A stretch of 64,000 nucleotides of DNA from DTU053 sp012520115 (GCA_050953725.1 JBMNNB010000001.1:186001-250000), one strand, 5' to 3'. Positions 17,007 to 25,204 are shown, numbered from the stretch's first letter. Notes: generated by a model from the sequence alone, not told the origin. Program-made: numbers and translations.

Positions 17007-17360
17007 ATGATGTTCTTAAAGGCATTTCTGGTGGGCGGGCTGCTGTGCGTCATCGGTCAGGTAATAATAGATAAGACAAAGCTTACCCCGGGCAGGGTGC
17101 TTGTGGGCTATGTTATCGCAGGCGTGGTACTCGGCGCAATAGGCCTTTACGGTCCATTAAAGGAGTGGGCGGGCGCAGGTGCGACCGTGCCTCTGACCGG
17201 CTTCGGAAATCTGTTGGCCGAGGGCACCAGAAAGGCGGTCGAAGAAAAGGGGCTTATCGGGGCACTGTCTGGTCCATTGACAGCCGGCTCAGTCGGAATA
17301 ATGGCGGCGGTGATAAGCGGCCTGATTGTGTCATTTTTTGCAAAGCCTAAGTCAAAATAA
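17007..17360 (+). CDS. spoVAE: SpoVAE-type (SpoVAEb) spore membrane protein
   Basis: The membrane protein of about 117 residues has the SpoVAE/SpoVAC-like fold: FLKAFLVGGLLCVIGQVIIDKTKLTPGRVLVGYV, then GAIGLYGPLKEWAGAGATVPLTGFGNLLAEG, then SAGITA-like SVGIMAAVISGLIVSFFAKPK. SpoVA proteins form the spore inner-membrane channel for dipicolinic acid during sporulation and germination. The start could be GTG 16995, ATG 17007 or ATG 17010. The ATG at 17007 fits the GAGAG at 16991-16995 and the family N-terminus best. The other spoVA genes are not adjacent, so this is an isolated copy or the operon is split. Confidence 0.9.
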   Translation: MMFLKAFLVGGLLCVIGQVIIDKTKLTPGRVLVGYVIAGVVLGAIGLYGPLKEWAGAGATVPLTGFGNLLAEGTRKAVEEKGLIGALSGPLTAGSVGIMAAVISGLIVSFFAKPKSK

Positions 17361-17381
17361 GAAACCGATATATAATTTTCC

Positions 17382-17407
17382 GAGGCAGTCTGCCTGCCTC
17401 TTTTTTT
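17382..17407 (+). terminator. Intrinsic terminator after spoVAE
   Basis: A 7-bp stem GAGGCAG (17382-17388) with CTGCCTC (17394-17400) is followed by seven T residues. Confidence 0.88.
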
Positions 17408-17530
17408 GCGTTTTTCTGACCGCAAACGCACCCTGTTTCCATTAAAATTAACAATTCTGTATCATAAATTTTACCTTTTTGCCGAAAATGGGGAATTTAT
17501 TTCCTCCCTGTATATAAACGGTTTTCAATG

Positions 17531-17559
17531 TTGACAAACTCTGGTTATAATTATATACT
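17531..17559 (+). promoter_or_regulatory. Consensus-like sigma-A promoter for the secreted PHP-domain gene
   Basis: TTGACA (17531-17536), a 17-bp spacer and TATACT (17554-17559). The rest of the 307-bp spacer from 17361 holds the spoVAE terminator and AT-rich sequence with nothing else recognised. Confidence 0.85.
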
Positions 17560-17667
17560 AAATTTGAAGCTTGGGTTATTGCGCTTATATACAAATTCAA
17601 CATCATTGTGGTGCAGTACCTTTGAATTTGCTGTTTTCCAATATTATTTCAGGGAAAGGTGAAACAA

Positions 17668-19029
17668 ATGCAGAAGAAAACATTTAGAAAAAGCCTGTCC
17701 ATTGTACTCTGCCTGACAATGCTTATTTCGGCATTCTCATTCGTAGTAGGTGCAATTGACGGCGGCGTTATCGATTATGAGATAACAAACCCCTATGCAA
17801 CAGTTGACTGGGAGACATGGGGGCATTACAGAACAAGCCTACATAACCATTCTTATGTATCTGACGGCAGAGATGATTTCAGAGAAATGATCGAACGTCA
17901 CTATGAGCTCGGCTATGACGCTCTTGCAATGACCGACCACGGCACAGTTGATTACAGCTGGACTGATGTCAACTATATCGAGCTTCTGACAACCGTTCTT
18001 CAGATTCGTCGTGGTGACGGCGAAATGCCCAAGGGCTTAACACCCGAGAGGTATGAGGAGATTACCGCAGGCGTAGGCAGAGACGGCAGAGGCATGCTCC
18101 GTATCCCCTACGGCATCGAGCAGAACCCCACATCATTCAACAACGCCCATGTCAATTCATGGTTCGTTGACTTCGGCAACGGCTTCCTCGGCGGCACAAG
18201 CGACTATGAGACCGTTATCAAGGAAGTCAACAAGCTCGGCGGCGTATGCGTAATCAACCACCCCGGTGAGTACACGGGCGCCAAGAGCGACAGTCCTGAA
18301 AAGGCTTATGATTCAAGCTATTCCTATAAGATTGACAAGTTCGCAAACCTTCTTATAAACTATCCGAACTGCATCGGTATCGATGTCAACAGCAAGACCG
18401 ACGGCAGAACAAAGAACGACCGTAAGCTCTGGGATATCCTCCTTCAGAAGGTTGTTCCCACCGGCAGAAACGTATTTGCTATCGGTTCAAGTGACGCCCA
18501 TTCCCTTTCGGTTATTGACTCCGGCTGGGTAATCGCCATGATGCCCGAGAACACCGTCAACAACCTCAAGACCGCCCTTCTTTCCGGTACCTTCTTTGCA
18601 GGCAGCAGACATATCAAGAATGCTAAAGAGCTTGCAATCCTCAGTGAGGAAGTCGGCAGAGACCTCGGCACCGAGTGGGAAGCTGATCCCGAAGCTCTCC
18701 AGCCCGTTGTAAGGAACATCGCTGTTGACGAGGCTAACGATGTAATCAGCATCGAAGCTGACAATGCTGAAACAATCCACTGGATTGCTGACGGCAAGGT
18801 TATCGCAACAGGCAGCGAAATCGACCTTAACGATTATCAGGATGAAATCAGCTGCTATGTAAGAGCAGAGATCTTCAGCGACGGCGGTATCCTTTATACT
18901 CAGGCATTTACCCTTGATTATGAGGGCGCTCCCAAGTCAGAGGGCATCAAGAACTTCTTCGATTTCGGCAACATCCTTGCTATGATTCGTAAGTTCATAA
19001 TGACACTCTTCGGTTCTCTTATTAAATAA
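17668..19029 (+). CDS. Secreted PHP-domain metal-dependent phosphoesterase-like protein
   Basis: A 453-residue exported protein. Residues 1-29 form a signal peptide with KK/RK charges and a hydrophobic core. A PHP-type metallohydrolase domain follows: H59-x-H61 in LHNHSYVSDGRDDF, AMTDHGTVDYSW, VINHPGEY and FAIGSSDAHS. PHP domains hydrolyse phosphoesters with a trinuclear metal site, and secreted versions are known but poorly characterised. After about residue 330 a beta-rich Ig-like stretch (ISIEADNAETIHWIADGKVI) precedes a C-terminal Phe-rich amphipathic tail ending FIMTLFGSLIK. A similar tail ends the two giant secreted proteins of this window. The ATG at 17668 is chosen over GTG 17659 because AAAGGTG precedes it. 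Confidence 0.85.
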   Translation: MQKKTFRKSLSIVLCLTMLISAFSFVVGAIDGGVIDYEITNPYATVDWETWGHYRTSLHNHSYVSDGRDDFREMIERHYELGYDALAMTDHGTVDYSWTDVNYIELLTTVLQIRRGDGEMPKGLTPERYEEITAGVGRDGRGMLRIPYGIEQNPTSFNNAHVNSWFVDFGNGFLGGTSDYETVIKEVNKLGGVCVINHPGEYTGAKSDSPEKAYDSSYSYKIDKFANLLINYPNCIGIDVNSKTDGRTKNDRKLWDILLQKVVPTGRNVFAIGSSDAHSLSVIDSGWVIAMMPENTVNNLKTALLSGTFFAGSRHIKNAKELAILSEEVGRDLGTEWEADPEALQPVVRNIAVDEANDVISIEADNAETIHWIADGKVIATGSEIDLNDYQDEISCYVRAEIFSDGGILYTQAFTLDYEGAPKSEGIKNFFDFGNILAMIRKFIMTLFGSLIK

Positions 19030-19045
19030 TTAAATCAGATTAAAT

Positions 19046-19080
19046 AAAACACAGTACGCTTTAAGCGTACTGTGTTTTTT
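19046..19080 (+). terminator. Strong intrinsic terminator after the PHP-domain gene
   Basis: A perfect 15-bp stem (19046-19060 with 19064-19078) has a 3-nt loop and ends in a T-run. Confidence 0.92.
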
Positions 19081-19184
19081 ATGCCTTCATGCCCGACTCT
19101 TCATCACCGCCGGACGATAATCCTTCTACCCTCAACACGTCAGCTAACCACACCCCGCCGGCCACGCCCGGCAACCATGACTAT

Positions 19185-19400
19185 CGATTGAAATTCGTCT
19201 ACACCCGTCACGGCAGCTCACAACACCCCGCTGACGGCTTCCGCTCGTCCCGGCCGGCTGAAATACGCTGACTCCCGTCACGGCAGCAAGCACACCCCGC
19301 CGCCCGCCTCTGTCAGCTGCTAATCCTCACCGACGAAATCCCGCCGGCTCAAGGTCACGGCAACAAACACACCACGCTCCCGCTGCCATGTTTTGCACCG
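19185..19400. repeat. Degenerate tandem repeat, about 72-bp period, C-rich
   Basis: Three units begin at about 19185, 19255 and 19331. Each starts with a CG...GAAAT segment and contains a core like CCCGTCACGGCAGC followed about 10 bases later by ACACCCCGC. A partial fourth core is visible at about 19137. The stretch is strikingly C-rich on the plus strand compared with its AT-rich surroundings. I see no convincing gene in it. Confidence 0.6.
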
Positions 19401-19494
19401 CATCGGGTAAAACAAGAAATCTTTAGACTGAAATTTCGAGTGCGTGCGAATAAAAAACCGAATATTCCATTTAATTATCTATTTTAGTCTAAAT

Positions 19495-19517
19495 TTTTGT
19501 GAATATTATTCACAAAA
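19495..19517. promoter_or_regulatory. Perfect palindromic operator candidate upstream of a strong promoter
   Basis: Arms TTTTGTGAATA (19495-19505) and TATTCACAAAA (19507-19517) are exact complements with one central base. It ends 4 bp before a consensus -35. It resembles CRP/FNR (TGTGA...TCACA) and Rex sites, but its spacing is one base longer than either consensus. Confidence 0.65.
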
Positions 19518-19521
19518 TGAG

Positions 19522-19550
19522 TTGACAGTTTAGCATTTTAAAATTATAAT
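19522..19550 (+). promoter_or_regulatory. Perfect-consensus sigma-A promoter
   Basis: TTGACA (19522-19527), a 17-bp spacer and TATAAT (19545-19550), all 12 consensus bases. The transcript start is about 19557, giving a leader of about 55 nt for the gene at 19613. Confidence 0.88.
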
Positions 19551-19612
19551 ATCATAAAAGTAGTAAAATCCGGCAAATTGAATAAAATTCTGCGAGATTA
19601 GAGAGGAAAACT

Positions 19613-19903
19613 ATGGAAAACTTAAAATGGGAGATTATTGAAACCGAAATCCTTGTTGATGATTCTCAGTTTTATAAGACCTATGGAGTGAAAGTAGCGG
19701 ACCTTAAGGGCTTTGAATTTACTTATTCGGATGTATCTTTATCACGGAAGGATGTACAGCGACTTGTCGACAGAGTCGGGAAGATGGATATCTCCACGGT
19801 GCATCTTCGTGATATCGTACTTGATTATATTGAAGAGCTTGCGGGCGTGGATATTTACTCCTTCAATAACCCGTCTTCAAGCAAAGTCCTGTTAAAAGCT
19901 TAA
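19613..19903 (+). CDS. Small conserved protein, possibly DUF6514 family
   Basis: The 96-residue acidic soluble protein has no signal peptide. The central block TYGVKVADLKGFEFTYSDVSLSRKDVQRLVDRV and the STVHLRDIVLDYIEELA helix resemble the DUF6514 family of Clostridia as I remember it, but I cannot confirm this without a search. It has AGAGAGGAAAA before the ATG. It is a single-gene unit behind a perfect sigma-A promoter and a 23-bp palindrome, so it is probably well expressed and tightly controlled. The function is unknown. Confidence 0.75.
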   Translation: MENLKWEIIETEILVDDSQFYKTYGVKVADLKGFEFTYSDVSLSRKDVQRLVDRVGKMDISTVHLRDIVLDYIEELAGVDIYSFNNPSSSKVLLKA

Positions 19904-19949
19904 AGCTGCAGCTTACGCCGCAGCCAAAACTTTGCCCTGTTTACGGTTT

Positions 19950-20489
19950 TTATTCTTCCGTTTGCTTTCCTAAGAATGATGCCGCAACCTGAGCCAGTTT
20001 TATATCGGTTTGGGACGGTGCCGTTCCGCTTTCGTTGAACAACAGAACCACGCTGCCTGACACATCTCCGCCGCCGATAATCGGGTACACGATAGCGGCA
20101 TTGCGGTCTAAGCCCTCTATTGCGGAGAACGGCTGAGAATCCGATGTTGCAATATAGCTTGAGCGGTTCTCCATAATCTGTTCAAGCGATGAAGTTACTC
20201 TTCTGTCAAGCGTGTCTTTTTTCGATACGCCCACACAGGAGATAACATGGTCACGGTCTGTTATGATAACCGGCATATTCGTTGCCCTGTATAAAACCTC
20301 CGCATACTGCGTGGTAAACTCAGAAAGCTCTCCCATGGGGGAGTATTTTTTAAATATGACCTCGCCGTCCGAGTCTGTATAAATTTCAAGAGGGTCGCCC
20401 TCACGTATTCTCATTGTTCTTCTTATTTCCTTAGGAATTACAACACGACCTAAATCATCTATCCTTCTCACAATTCCTGTGGCTTTCAT
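19950..20489 (-). CDS. spoVT: Stage V sporulation protein T (AbrB-type regulator)
   Basis: The 179-residue transcription factor controls late forespore gene expression. Residues about 1-50 form the swapped-hairpin AbrB DNA-binding domain starting MKATGIVRRIDDLGRVVIPKEIRRTMRIREGDPLEI. The rest is a GAF-like sensory domain (LYRATNMPVIITDRDHVISCVG, VYPIIGGGDVSGSVVLL) ending VAASFLGKQ. Length matches SpoVT of Bacillus (178). A ribosome binding site (GGAGG) precedes the start. This is one of the clearest signs that the organism forms endospores. Confidence 0.95.
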   Translation of the reverse strand: MKATGIVRRIDDLGRVVIPKEIRRTMRIREGDPLEIYTDSDGEVIFKKYSPMGELSEFTTQYAEVLYRATNMPVIITDRDHVISCVGVSKKDTLDRRVTSSLEQIMENRSSYIATSDSQPFSAIEGLDRNAAIVYPIIGGGDVSGSVVLLFNESGTAPSQTDIKLAQVAASFLGKQTEE

Positions 20490-20752
20490 AATTTTTCCTC
20501 CAACCTGTACGTAGTTGACCGCTTAAAAGCGGTTTTATTTGTCTTAATTTCAAAAATATTGTTTGCACTAAAAAGGGAATTATGCCAATTTAATAATTAG
20601 TTTTATTTGACAATTTTCGAGTGCTTTTTACCGATAATAACAATAAAACCTGCCCGATTTGGCCTATTTATTCTTAAAACCAAAGATATTATCCGCTGAT
20701 TTTCAGGCGATAATACGGTAGAATATTTGATTTTCATTGTGACAAAGTAATA

Positions 20753-20781
20753 TTGACTTGCCAGTAAAAAATGGTTATTAT
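20753..20781 (+). promoter_or_regulatory. Sigma-A-type promoter for the rubredoxin gene
   Basis: TTGACT (20753-20758), a 17-bp spacer and TATTAT (20776-20781). The 320-bp spacer between spoVT and rubredoxin holds nothing else recognised except a small hairpin at 20518-20533. Confidence 0.75.
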
Positions 20782-20811
20782 GAAATCAAGCTTAATAAAA
20801 GGAGAATAATT

Positions 20812-20970
20812 ATGACAAAATATGTTTGTGCTGCATGTGGTTATGTTTATGATCCCGAAATCGGCGACCCTGATGGCGGAATAGCCCCCGGCACAGCCTT
20901 TGAGGACATTCCGGACGATTGGGTTTGCCCCATTTGCGGAGTTACCAAGGATATGTTTGAGGAAGAATAA
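20812..20970 (+). CDS. rd: Rubredoxin
   Basis: The 52-residue electron carrier has one iron bound by four cysteines in two CxxC knuckles: YVCAACGYVYDPEIGDPDGG and DWVCPICGVTKDMFEEE. The first knuckle reads C-A-A-C-G and the second C-P-I-C-G, exactly the rubredoxin pattern, with the usual DDWVCP context. It probably supplies electrons to oxygen or peroxide detoxification (for example the superoxide reductase at 42.2 kb), which is inference. It starts at 20812 behind AAAGGAG; an upstream in-frame ATG is not family-like. Confidence 0.97.
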   Translation: MTKYVCAACGYVYDPEIGDPDGGIAPGTAFEDIPDDWVCPICGVTKDMFEEE

Positions 20971-21018
20971 TTCCCCGGACAAGTAAATCACGTTTGCAGC
21001 AATTCTGCTGTAAAAGAC

Positions 21019-21048
21019 AAAGCGGCAGAATTCTGCCGCTTTTGTTTC
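21019..21048 (+). terminator. Intrinsic terminator after rubredoxin
   Basis: A 10-bp perfect stem (21019-21028 with 21033-21042) has loop AATT, followed by TTGTTT. Confidence 0.8.
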
Positions 21049-21069
21049 TCTATGAAAGGGGGAGGCAAA

Positions 21070-21660
21070 ATGTCAATAATAGATTCAATCAAAAAAAGGC
21101 GCAGCTTTTATTCAATAAGCAGCGAACTGCCCGTTTCCGTCGGCAAGGTGGAGGAAATCCTGAAGGAGGCGGTAATGCACGCCCCCAGTGCCTTTAATTC
21201 ACAGAGCGCAAGAGTGGTGCTTCTCACGGGCGAAAATCACAAGGCCTTCTGGGAAATGGTCAAAAGCGCAATCAAGAAAATTGTATCAGAGCAGGCTTTC
21301 GTCACAAGCAGCGCTAAGATTGATTCCTTTGCCGCAGGATACGGCACGATTCTGTTCTTTGAGGACAGGGCGGTAGTCAAATCCCTTCAGGGCGCATTCC
21401 CGCTCTATAAGGACAATTTCCCGGTCTGGTCAGAGCAGTCCTCGGGCATGCTTCAGTTCATAGTCTGGACGGCCCTTTGCGAGCTGGGACTCGGCGCCTC
21501 TCTTCAGCACTATAATGAGCTTGTCGAAGACGAAGTTAAGGAAAAATGGGGCTTCTCGTCCGAGTGGAAGATTATAGCCCAGATTCCCTTCGGCAACAGA
21601 ACGGAAGAAGCAGGGGAGAAGGTCTTTCTGCCCGTCGAGAACAGGCTTTTCATCCTTTAA
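21070..21660 (+). CDS. Nitroreductase-family (Frm2/Hbn1-like) flavoprotein
   Basis: The 196-residue protein has the FMN-dependent nitroreductase fold. The N-terminal IKKRRSFYSI corresponds to the RRS-R FMN-phosphate motif, APSAFNSQSARVVLLTGENH is the second conserved segment, and SSGMLQFIVWTALCELGLGASLQHYN is the central helix. The ending IIAQIPFGNRTEE resembles the Frm2/Hbn1 subgroup, linked to lipid-signalling or nitro-compound reduction. The ATG at 21070 follows a very strong AAAGGGGGAGG. The natural substrate is unknown. Confidence 0.88.
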   Translation: MSIIDSIKKRRSFYSISSELPVSVGKVEEILKEAVMHAPSAFNSQSARVVLLTGENHKAFWEMVKSAIKKIVSEQAFVTSSAKIDSFAAGYGTILFFEDRAVVKSLQGAFPLYKDNFPVWSEQSSGMLQFIVWTALCELGLGASLQHYNELVEDEVKEKWGFSSEWKIIAQIPFGNRTEEAGEKVFLPVENRLFIL

Positions 21661-21692
21661 TCGGGCGATATTGCCTGTAGAGAAATCAGCTA

Positions 21693-21721
21693 TTGACAAT
21701 ATTTCAAACAAGCATTATACT
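21693..21721 (+). promoter_or_regulatory. Sigma-A-type promoter for glnN
   Basis: TTGACA (21693-21698), a 17-bp spacer and TATACT (21716-21721). A strong promoter upstream of a terminator-like hairpin. Confidence 0.82.
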
Positions 21722-21735
21722 TTTATCGAATCAGC

Positions 21736-21775
21736 AGGACGCTGGGAGCTCTTTCCTCGTGTCCTTATTTTTTTA
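21736..21775 (+). terminator. Probable attenuator in the glnN leader
   Basis: Arms 21736-21748 and about 21754-21765 pair over 7 bp (AGGAC core plus one G-U), then five further pairs after a single mismatch. A run of seven T residues lies within 21768-21774. It sits downstream of the glnN promoter and upstream of its ribosome binding site (GAAGGAGAGG), so transcripts from that promoter must read through it. Confidence 0.6.
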
Positions 21776-21809
21776 ATGTAGCAATCTTTCTTTTGAAGGA
21801 GAGGTATTT

Positions 21810-23900
21810 ATGAAGGATATACCCGCACTTTACGGCAGCAAGGTTTTTAATGACGCCGTAATGCGGCAACGGCTTCCCAAAGACACATATAAGGCACTGA
21901 GGCGCACTATAAAGACAGGTGTGCCGCTTGACCTTGACCTTGCGAATGTGGTGGCAAGCGCAATGAAGGACTGGGCAGTGGAAAACGGGGCGACCCACTT
22001 TACGCACTGGTTCCAGCCCATGACAGGCGTTACCGCTGAGAAGCACGACAGCTTTATAAGCCCTATCGGTGACGGAAAGATAATCATGGAGTTTTCGGGC
22101 AAGGAGCTGATAATCGGTGAGCCTGATGCCTCCAGCTTCCCCTCAGGGGGCTTAAGAGCCACCTTTGAGGCAAGGGGATATACCGCATGGGACCCGACCG
22201 TAAATACCTTCATAAAGGACAAGACGCTGTTTATTCCCTGCTTTTTCTTCTCCTTCAGCGGCGAGGCACTGGACAAAAAGACCCCGCTGATTCGCTCGAT
22301 TGACGCTATAAATACCGCCGCCCTTCGTGTGCTGAAGCTCTTCGGCACAAAGGCAGGCAGGGTTATCACCACCGTCGGAGCAGAGCAGGAATACTTCCTT
22401 ATTGACGAGAAATTCCTTGAAAAGCGCCCCGACTTAAAATACTGCGGCCGCACCCTTTTAGGCGCAAATCCCCCTAAGGGACAGGAGCTTGAGGACCATT
22501 ATTTCGGCGCCTTAAATGCCCGTGTAGCCGCCTTTATGCAGGAGCTTGACGAGGAGCTATGGAAGCTCGGCATACCCGCAAAAACCAAGCACAACGAGGT
22601 TGCTCCCGCACAGTATGAGCTTGCATGCAGCTATTCTGATGCAAACACCGCCAGCGACGGCAACCAGATTATAATGATGGTTATGAAGGACGTTGCGAAG
22701 CGTCACGGCCTTGTCTGCCTGCTTCACGAAAAGCCCTTTGCGGGCGTGAACGGCAGCGGCAAGCACAACAACTGGTCACTGGCAACGGATACGGGCGTAA
22801 ACCTGCTTGAGCCGGGCGAAACCCCCGGTGAGAACGCCCAGTTCCTGCTCTTCCTCACCGCCGTAATCAAGGCAGTGGACGAGCATCAGGATTTGCTCAG
22901 GGTGTCCGCCGCCAGCGCAGGCAACGACCACCGCCTCGGCGCAAACGAGGCGCCCCCCGCAATCATCTCTATGTTCATCGGAGAGGAGCTTGCGGCAATC
23001 CTTGATTCGATAGAGAACCACGAAAGCTATCAGGCCTGCGGCAGGGGAGAGATTAGGATTTGCTCCTCGGTACTGCCCGCACTGCCCAAGGATTCCACCG
23101 ACCGCAACAGAACCTCACCCTTTGCCTTCACCGGCAATAAGTTCGAGTTCAGGATGCTCGGCTCCGCCTTCTCTATTTCCGGCCCGAACATCATACTTAA
23201 TACGATAGTAGCAGACGCCCTTACGGAGTTCGCCGAAGTCCTCGAAAAGGCAGACGATTTCGAGACCGCCCTGAATGAGCTTATCGAGGAAAATATCAGA
23301 AAGCACAAGAGGATAATCTTCAACGGCAACAACTACTCGGAGGAGTGGACGAAGGAGGCCGAAAGGCGAGGCCTTTTGAATTTACGTTCTACGGTCGACG
23401 CACTGCCGTACTTTGTTGAGCCTAAGAATGTAGAGCTGTTTAAAAAGCACAGGGTCTTCAGCGAGAGCGAGCTTTTCTCAAGGTATGAAATCCTCCTTGA
23501 GAATTACAGCAAGACGGTCAATATCGAGGCTCTGACAATGATTGAAATGGTCAATAAGGGCGTTATTCCCTCGATGATTGCCTATGAAACCTATGTGGCT
23601 AAGGCTGCTTCGCTTATGAAGTCCATCGACGCAGGACTTTCAGTCGACGCTGAGGTTAAGCTCTTAAAGAGAATCACCGCCCTCGGTGACGCAATCTATG
23701 AGAGCCTCTCAGAGCTTGAGAGCATTATGTCCGAGGTGGGCAAGGTGACAGGCCAGCTTGAGCTTGCAAGGTACTACCACTCAAAGGTCGTGCCCGCTAT
23801 GGACAAGCTAAGAGAAGCGGTGGACAACCTTGAAACTATCGTCGGAAACGAATTCTGGGCATATCCCGATTACGGTCAGATACTTTTCGGAATCGAATAA
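21810..23900 (+). CDS. glnN: Glutamine synthetase type III
   Basis: The 696-residue GSIII enzyme forms glutamine from glutamate, ammonia and ATP. The length, about 700 against 440-470 for type I, identifies the class. Conserved GSIII segments include THWFQPMTGVTAEKHDSF, the EQEYFLID metal-binding stretch, the KTKHNEVAPAQYELA active-site block, HEKPFAGVNGSGKHNNWSL and RNRTSPFAFTGNKFEFRMLGS. The C-terminus is the long helical extension of the class. Control is suggested by a near-consensus promoter followed by a leader hairpin of terminator form. It stands alone between nitroreductase and a convergent gene. Confidence 0.97.
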   Translation: MKDIPALYGSKVFNDAVMRQRLPKDTYKALRRTIKTGVPLDLDLANVVASAMKDWAVENGATHFTHWFQPMTGVTAEKHDSFISPIGDGKIIMEFSGKELIIGEPDASSFPSGGLRATFEARGYTAWDPTVNTFIKDKTLFIPCFFFSFSGEALDKKTPLIRSIDAINTAALRVLKLFGTKAGRVITTVGAEQEYFLIDEKFLEKRPDLKYCGRTLLGANPPKGQELEDHYFGALNARVAAFMQELDEELWKLGIPAKTKHNEVAPAQYELACSYSDANTASDGNQIIMMVMKDVAKRHGLVCLLHEKPFAGVNGSGKHNNWSLATDTGVNLLEPGETPGENAQFLLFLTAVIKAVDEHQDLLRVSAASAGNDHRLGANEAPPAIISMFIGEELAAILDSIENHESYQACGRGEIRICSSVLPALPKDSTDRNRTSPFAFTGNKFEFRMLGSAFSISGPNIILNTIVADALTEFAEVLEKADDFETALNELIEENIRKHKRIIFNGNNYSEEWTKEAERRGLLNLRSTVDALPYFVEPKNVELFKKHRVFSESELFSRYEILLENYSKTVNIEALTMIEMVNKGVIPSMIAYETYVAKAASLMKSIDAGLSVDAEVKLLKRITALGDAIYESLSELESIMSEVGKVTGQLELARYYHSKVVPAMDKLREAVDNLETIVGNEFWAYPDYGQILFGIE

Positions 23901-23911
23901 TCAAAAAAAGA

Positions 23912-23942
23912 AGCCGTATGCGTTTTGCATACGGCCTTTTCT
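23912..23942. terminator. Intrinsic terminator between convergent glnN and the hydrolase-like gene
   Basis: A 9-bp stem (23913-23921 with 23927-23935) is flanked by an A-tract on the left and T-residues on the right, so it can work in both directions. Confidence 0.82.
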
Positions 23943-23945
23943 TTA

Positions 23946-24986
23946 TCAGTTTTGCTCTGACAGAGCGATAAGCTCCGGCATAGCCTTTTTTATAGCCGCC
24001 CAGTAGGGCTCGTCAATCAGCCAGACTCCGCTCATCAGATATATGTTCTTTATCCCGTTCTTGACCTCTATCCGCATCTTCTCTACCATGTTTTCGGGGG
24101 ACAGTGCCCTTGCGGGGAAAACGGTGGTCTCGCTGTATGTTTTGCTTACGTCGCCTATCAGTTCCTTATGGGTCAGAAGGCTCCTTATAAGCCCGCTCTT
24201 GCCTTCCTCTCTTTCAAAATCCTCATCCCGGAAGTTGCCCTCGCCGACCCTGAAAAAGGTCCCGGGCAGCTCCTTTTTTATAAGAGGAATATCAATACCG
24301 TTTCTTCTCTTGCCGCCCTGAGCCACCATAATACCGCTTGTAAGACCCTCATGGGTGACCGCTTTAAGAAGCTTCACTACGGCATTGCAGTTGTGAGCGG
24401 TCCAGGCCTCTGTAAGCTCCTCATTGCTTTCGGACCGCAAAAGGGTATGCAGGGTCTGCCTGTCATAGTATGTGCCGAACTCCTCGGCGAAGCTTTTGAG
24501 GCACTTTTCGCAGAAGCAGCCGCCGATTATCCGTGAGGTGGAGGAGGTGCGAAGGTCGTCGTCATAGAAAATCTTAGTCATTCCTATGTCTCTGAGCTGT
24601 CTTGCGGCCTCGGCATTGTCCTTAATCATTACGTCATCGATAGCGGCGCAGAAGTATGTGTTTCTGCCCTCGCCGTCAACCCTGTAATGCCAGGTGTCGG
24701 GTATGGTAAGGTCAGTATGGCTCGAAATATCGCCGTCAAGGGCGTTTCCCGGATGCCCAACAGGAAGGGAAATGGCTCTGTTTACAGTGAATCCCTCGGA
24801 TACAAGGTACTTATTTGCAGCTTCGATTTCAGCTAAAGTAGACTCAAACCTGCCGTAGAAATAACCGAACAGCCACAGAGTTTCAACGCCGGTGTCACGC
24901 ATTATAGGAAGCATATCCCTCATCTTTCGGTCATGCAGAACCCTGTGTGCGCTTACATTATAGTTTAGATTAAGTTTAACGCTCAT
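23946..24986 (-). CDS. TIM-barrel glycoside-hydrolase-like protein of unknown function
   Basis: The 346-residue soluble protein has no signal peptide. The pattern is that of GH-like (beta/alpha)8 proteins: a VETLWLFGYFYG strand near residue 35, FYDDDLRTSSTS around residue 145, and GCFCEKCLKSFAEEFG, a Cys-x-Cys-x-x-Cys stretch common in several uncharacterised glycosidase-like families. MVAQGGKRRNGIDIPLIK and the late NIYLMSGVWLIDEPYWAA strand follow. Acidic residues suited to catalysis are present, but I cannot assign a family. It is convergent with glnN and downstream of the terminator of the giant gene A. Confidence 0.6.
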   Translation of the reverse strand: MSVKLNLNYNVSAHRVLHDRKMRDMLPIMRDTGVETLWLFGYFYGRFESTLAEIEAANKYLVSEGFTVNRAISLPVGHPGNALDGDISSHTDLTIPDTWHYRVDGEGRNTYFCAAIDDVMIKDNAEAARQLRDIGMTKIFYDDDLRTSSTSRIIGGCFCEKCLKSFAEEFGTYYDRQTLHTLLRSESNEELTEAWTAHNCNAVVKLLKAVTHEGLTSGIMVAQGGKRRNGIDIPLIKKELPGTFFRVGEGNFRDEDFEREEGKSGLIRSLLTHKELIGDVSKTYSETTVFPARALSPENMVEKMRIEVKNGIKNIYLMSGVWLIDEPYWAAIKKAMPELIALSEQN

Positions 24987-25165
24987 AACTTACCCCTATG
25001 TCAGTTTTTTCTTAGTGTATCACAAAAAGAAAAGCTTTCAAAGTGTCTGAGAAAAAAGAAATGTCAACTGCGCCGCCCAATTAAAAATCGCCTGTAAACG
25101 CCCTTTAAAGGCGCATTTATTAATGTTTATAATTTCATTCTTGTTAACCCAAAAGGCAAATAAAC

Positions 25166-25191
25166 AGCCCCTGTGCTTTCACACAGGGGCT
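25166..25191 (-). terminator. Intrinsic terminator after giant secreted protein A
   Basis: A perfect 10-bp stem (25166-25175 with 25182-25191) and 6-nt loop. On the minus strand it is followed by T-rich sequence. The 218 bp between 24987 and 25204 hold nothing else recognised. Confidence 0.8.
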
Positions 25192-25204
25192 ATCTTTATT
25201 TAGC

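Noticed and set aside
19089..19271. Possible small gene in the C-rich spacer
   Set aside because: No ribosome binding site, composition follows the DNA repeat, and it follows a strong terminator without a promoter.
20518..20540. Terminator for a plus-strand gene upstream of rubredoxin
   Set aside because: A 6-bp hairpin with a TTTATTT tail exists, but the nearest upstream gene is spoVT on the minus strand, so no transcript to end is evident.
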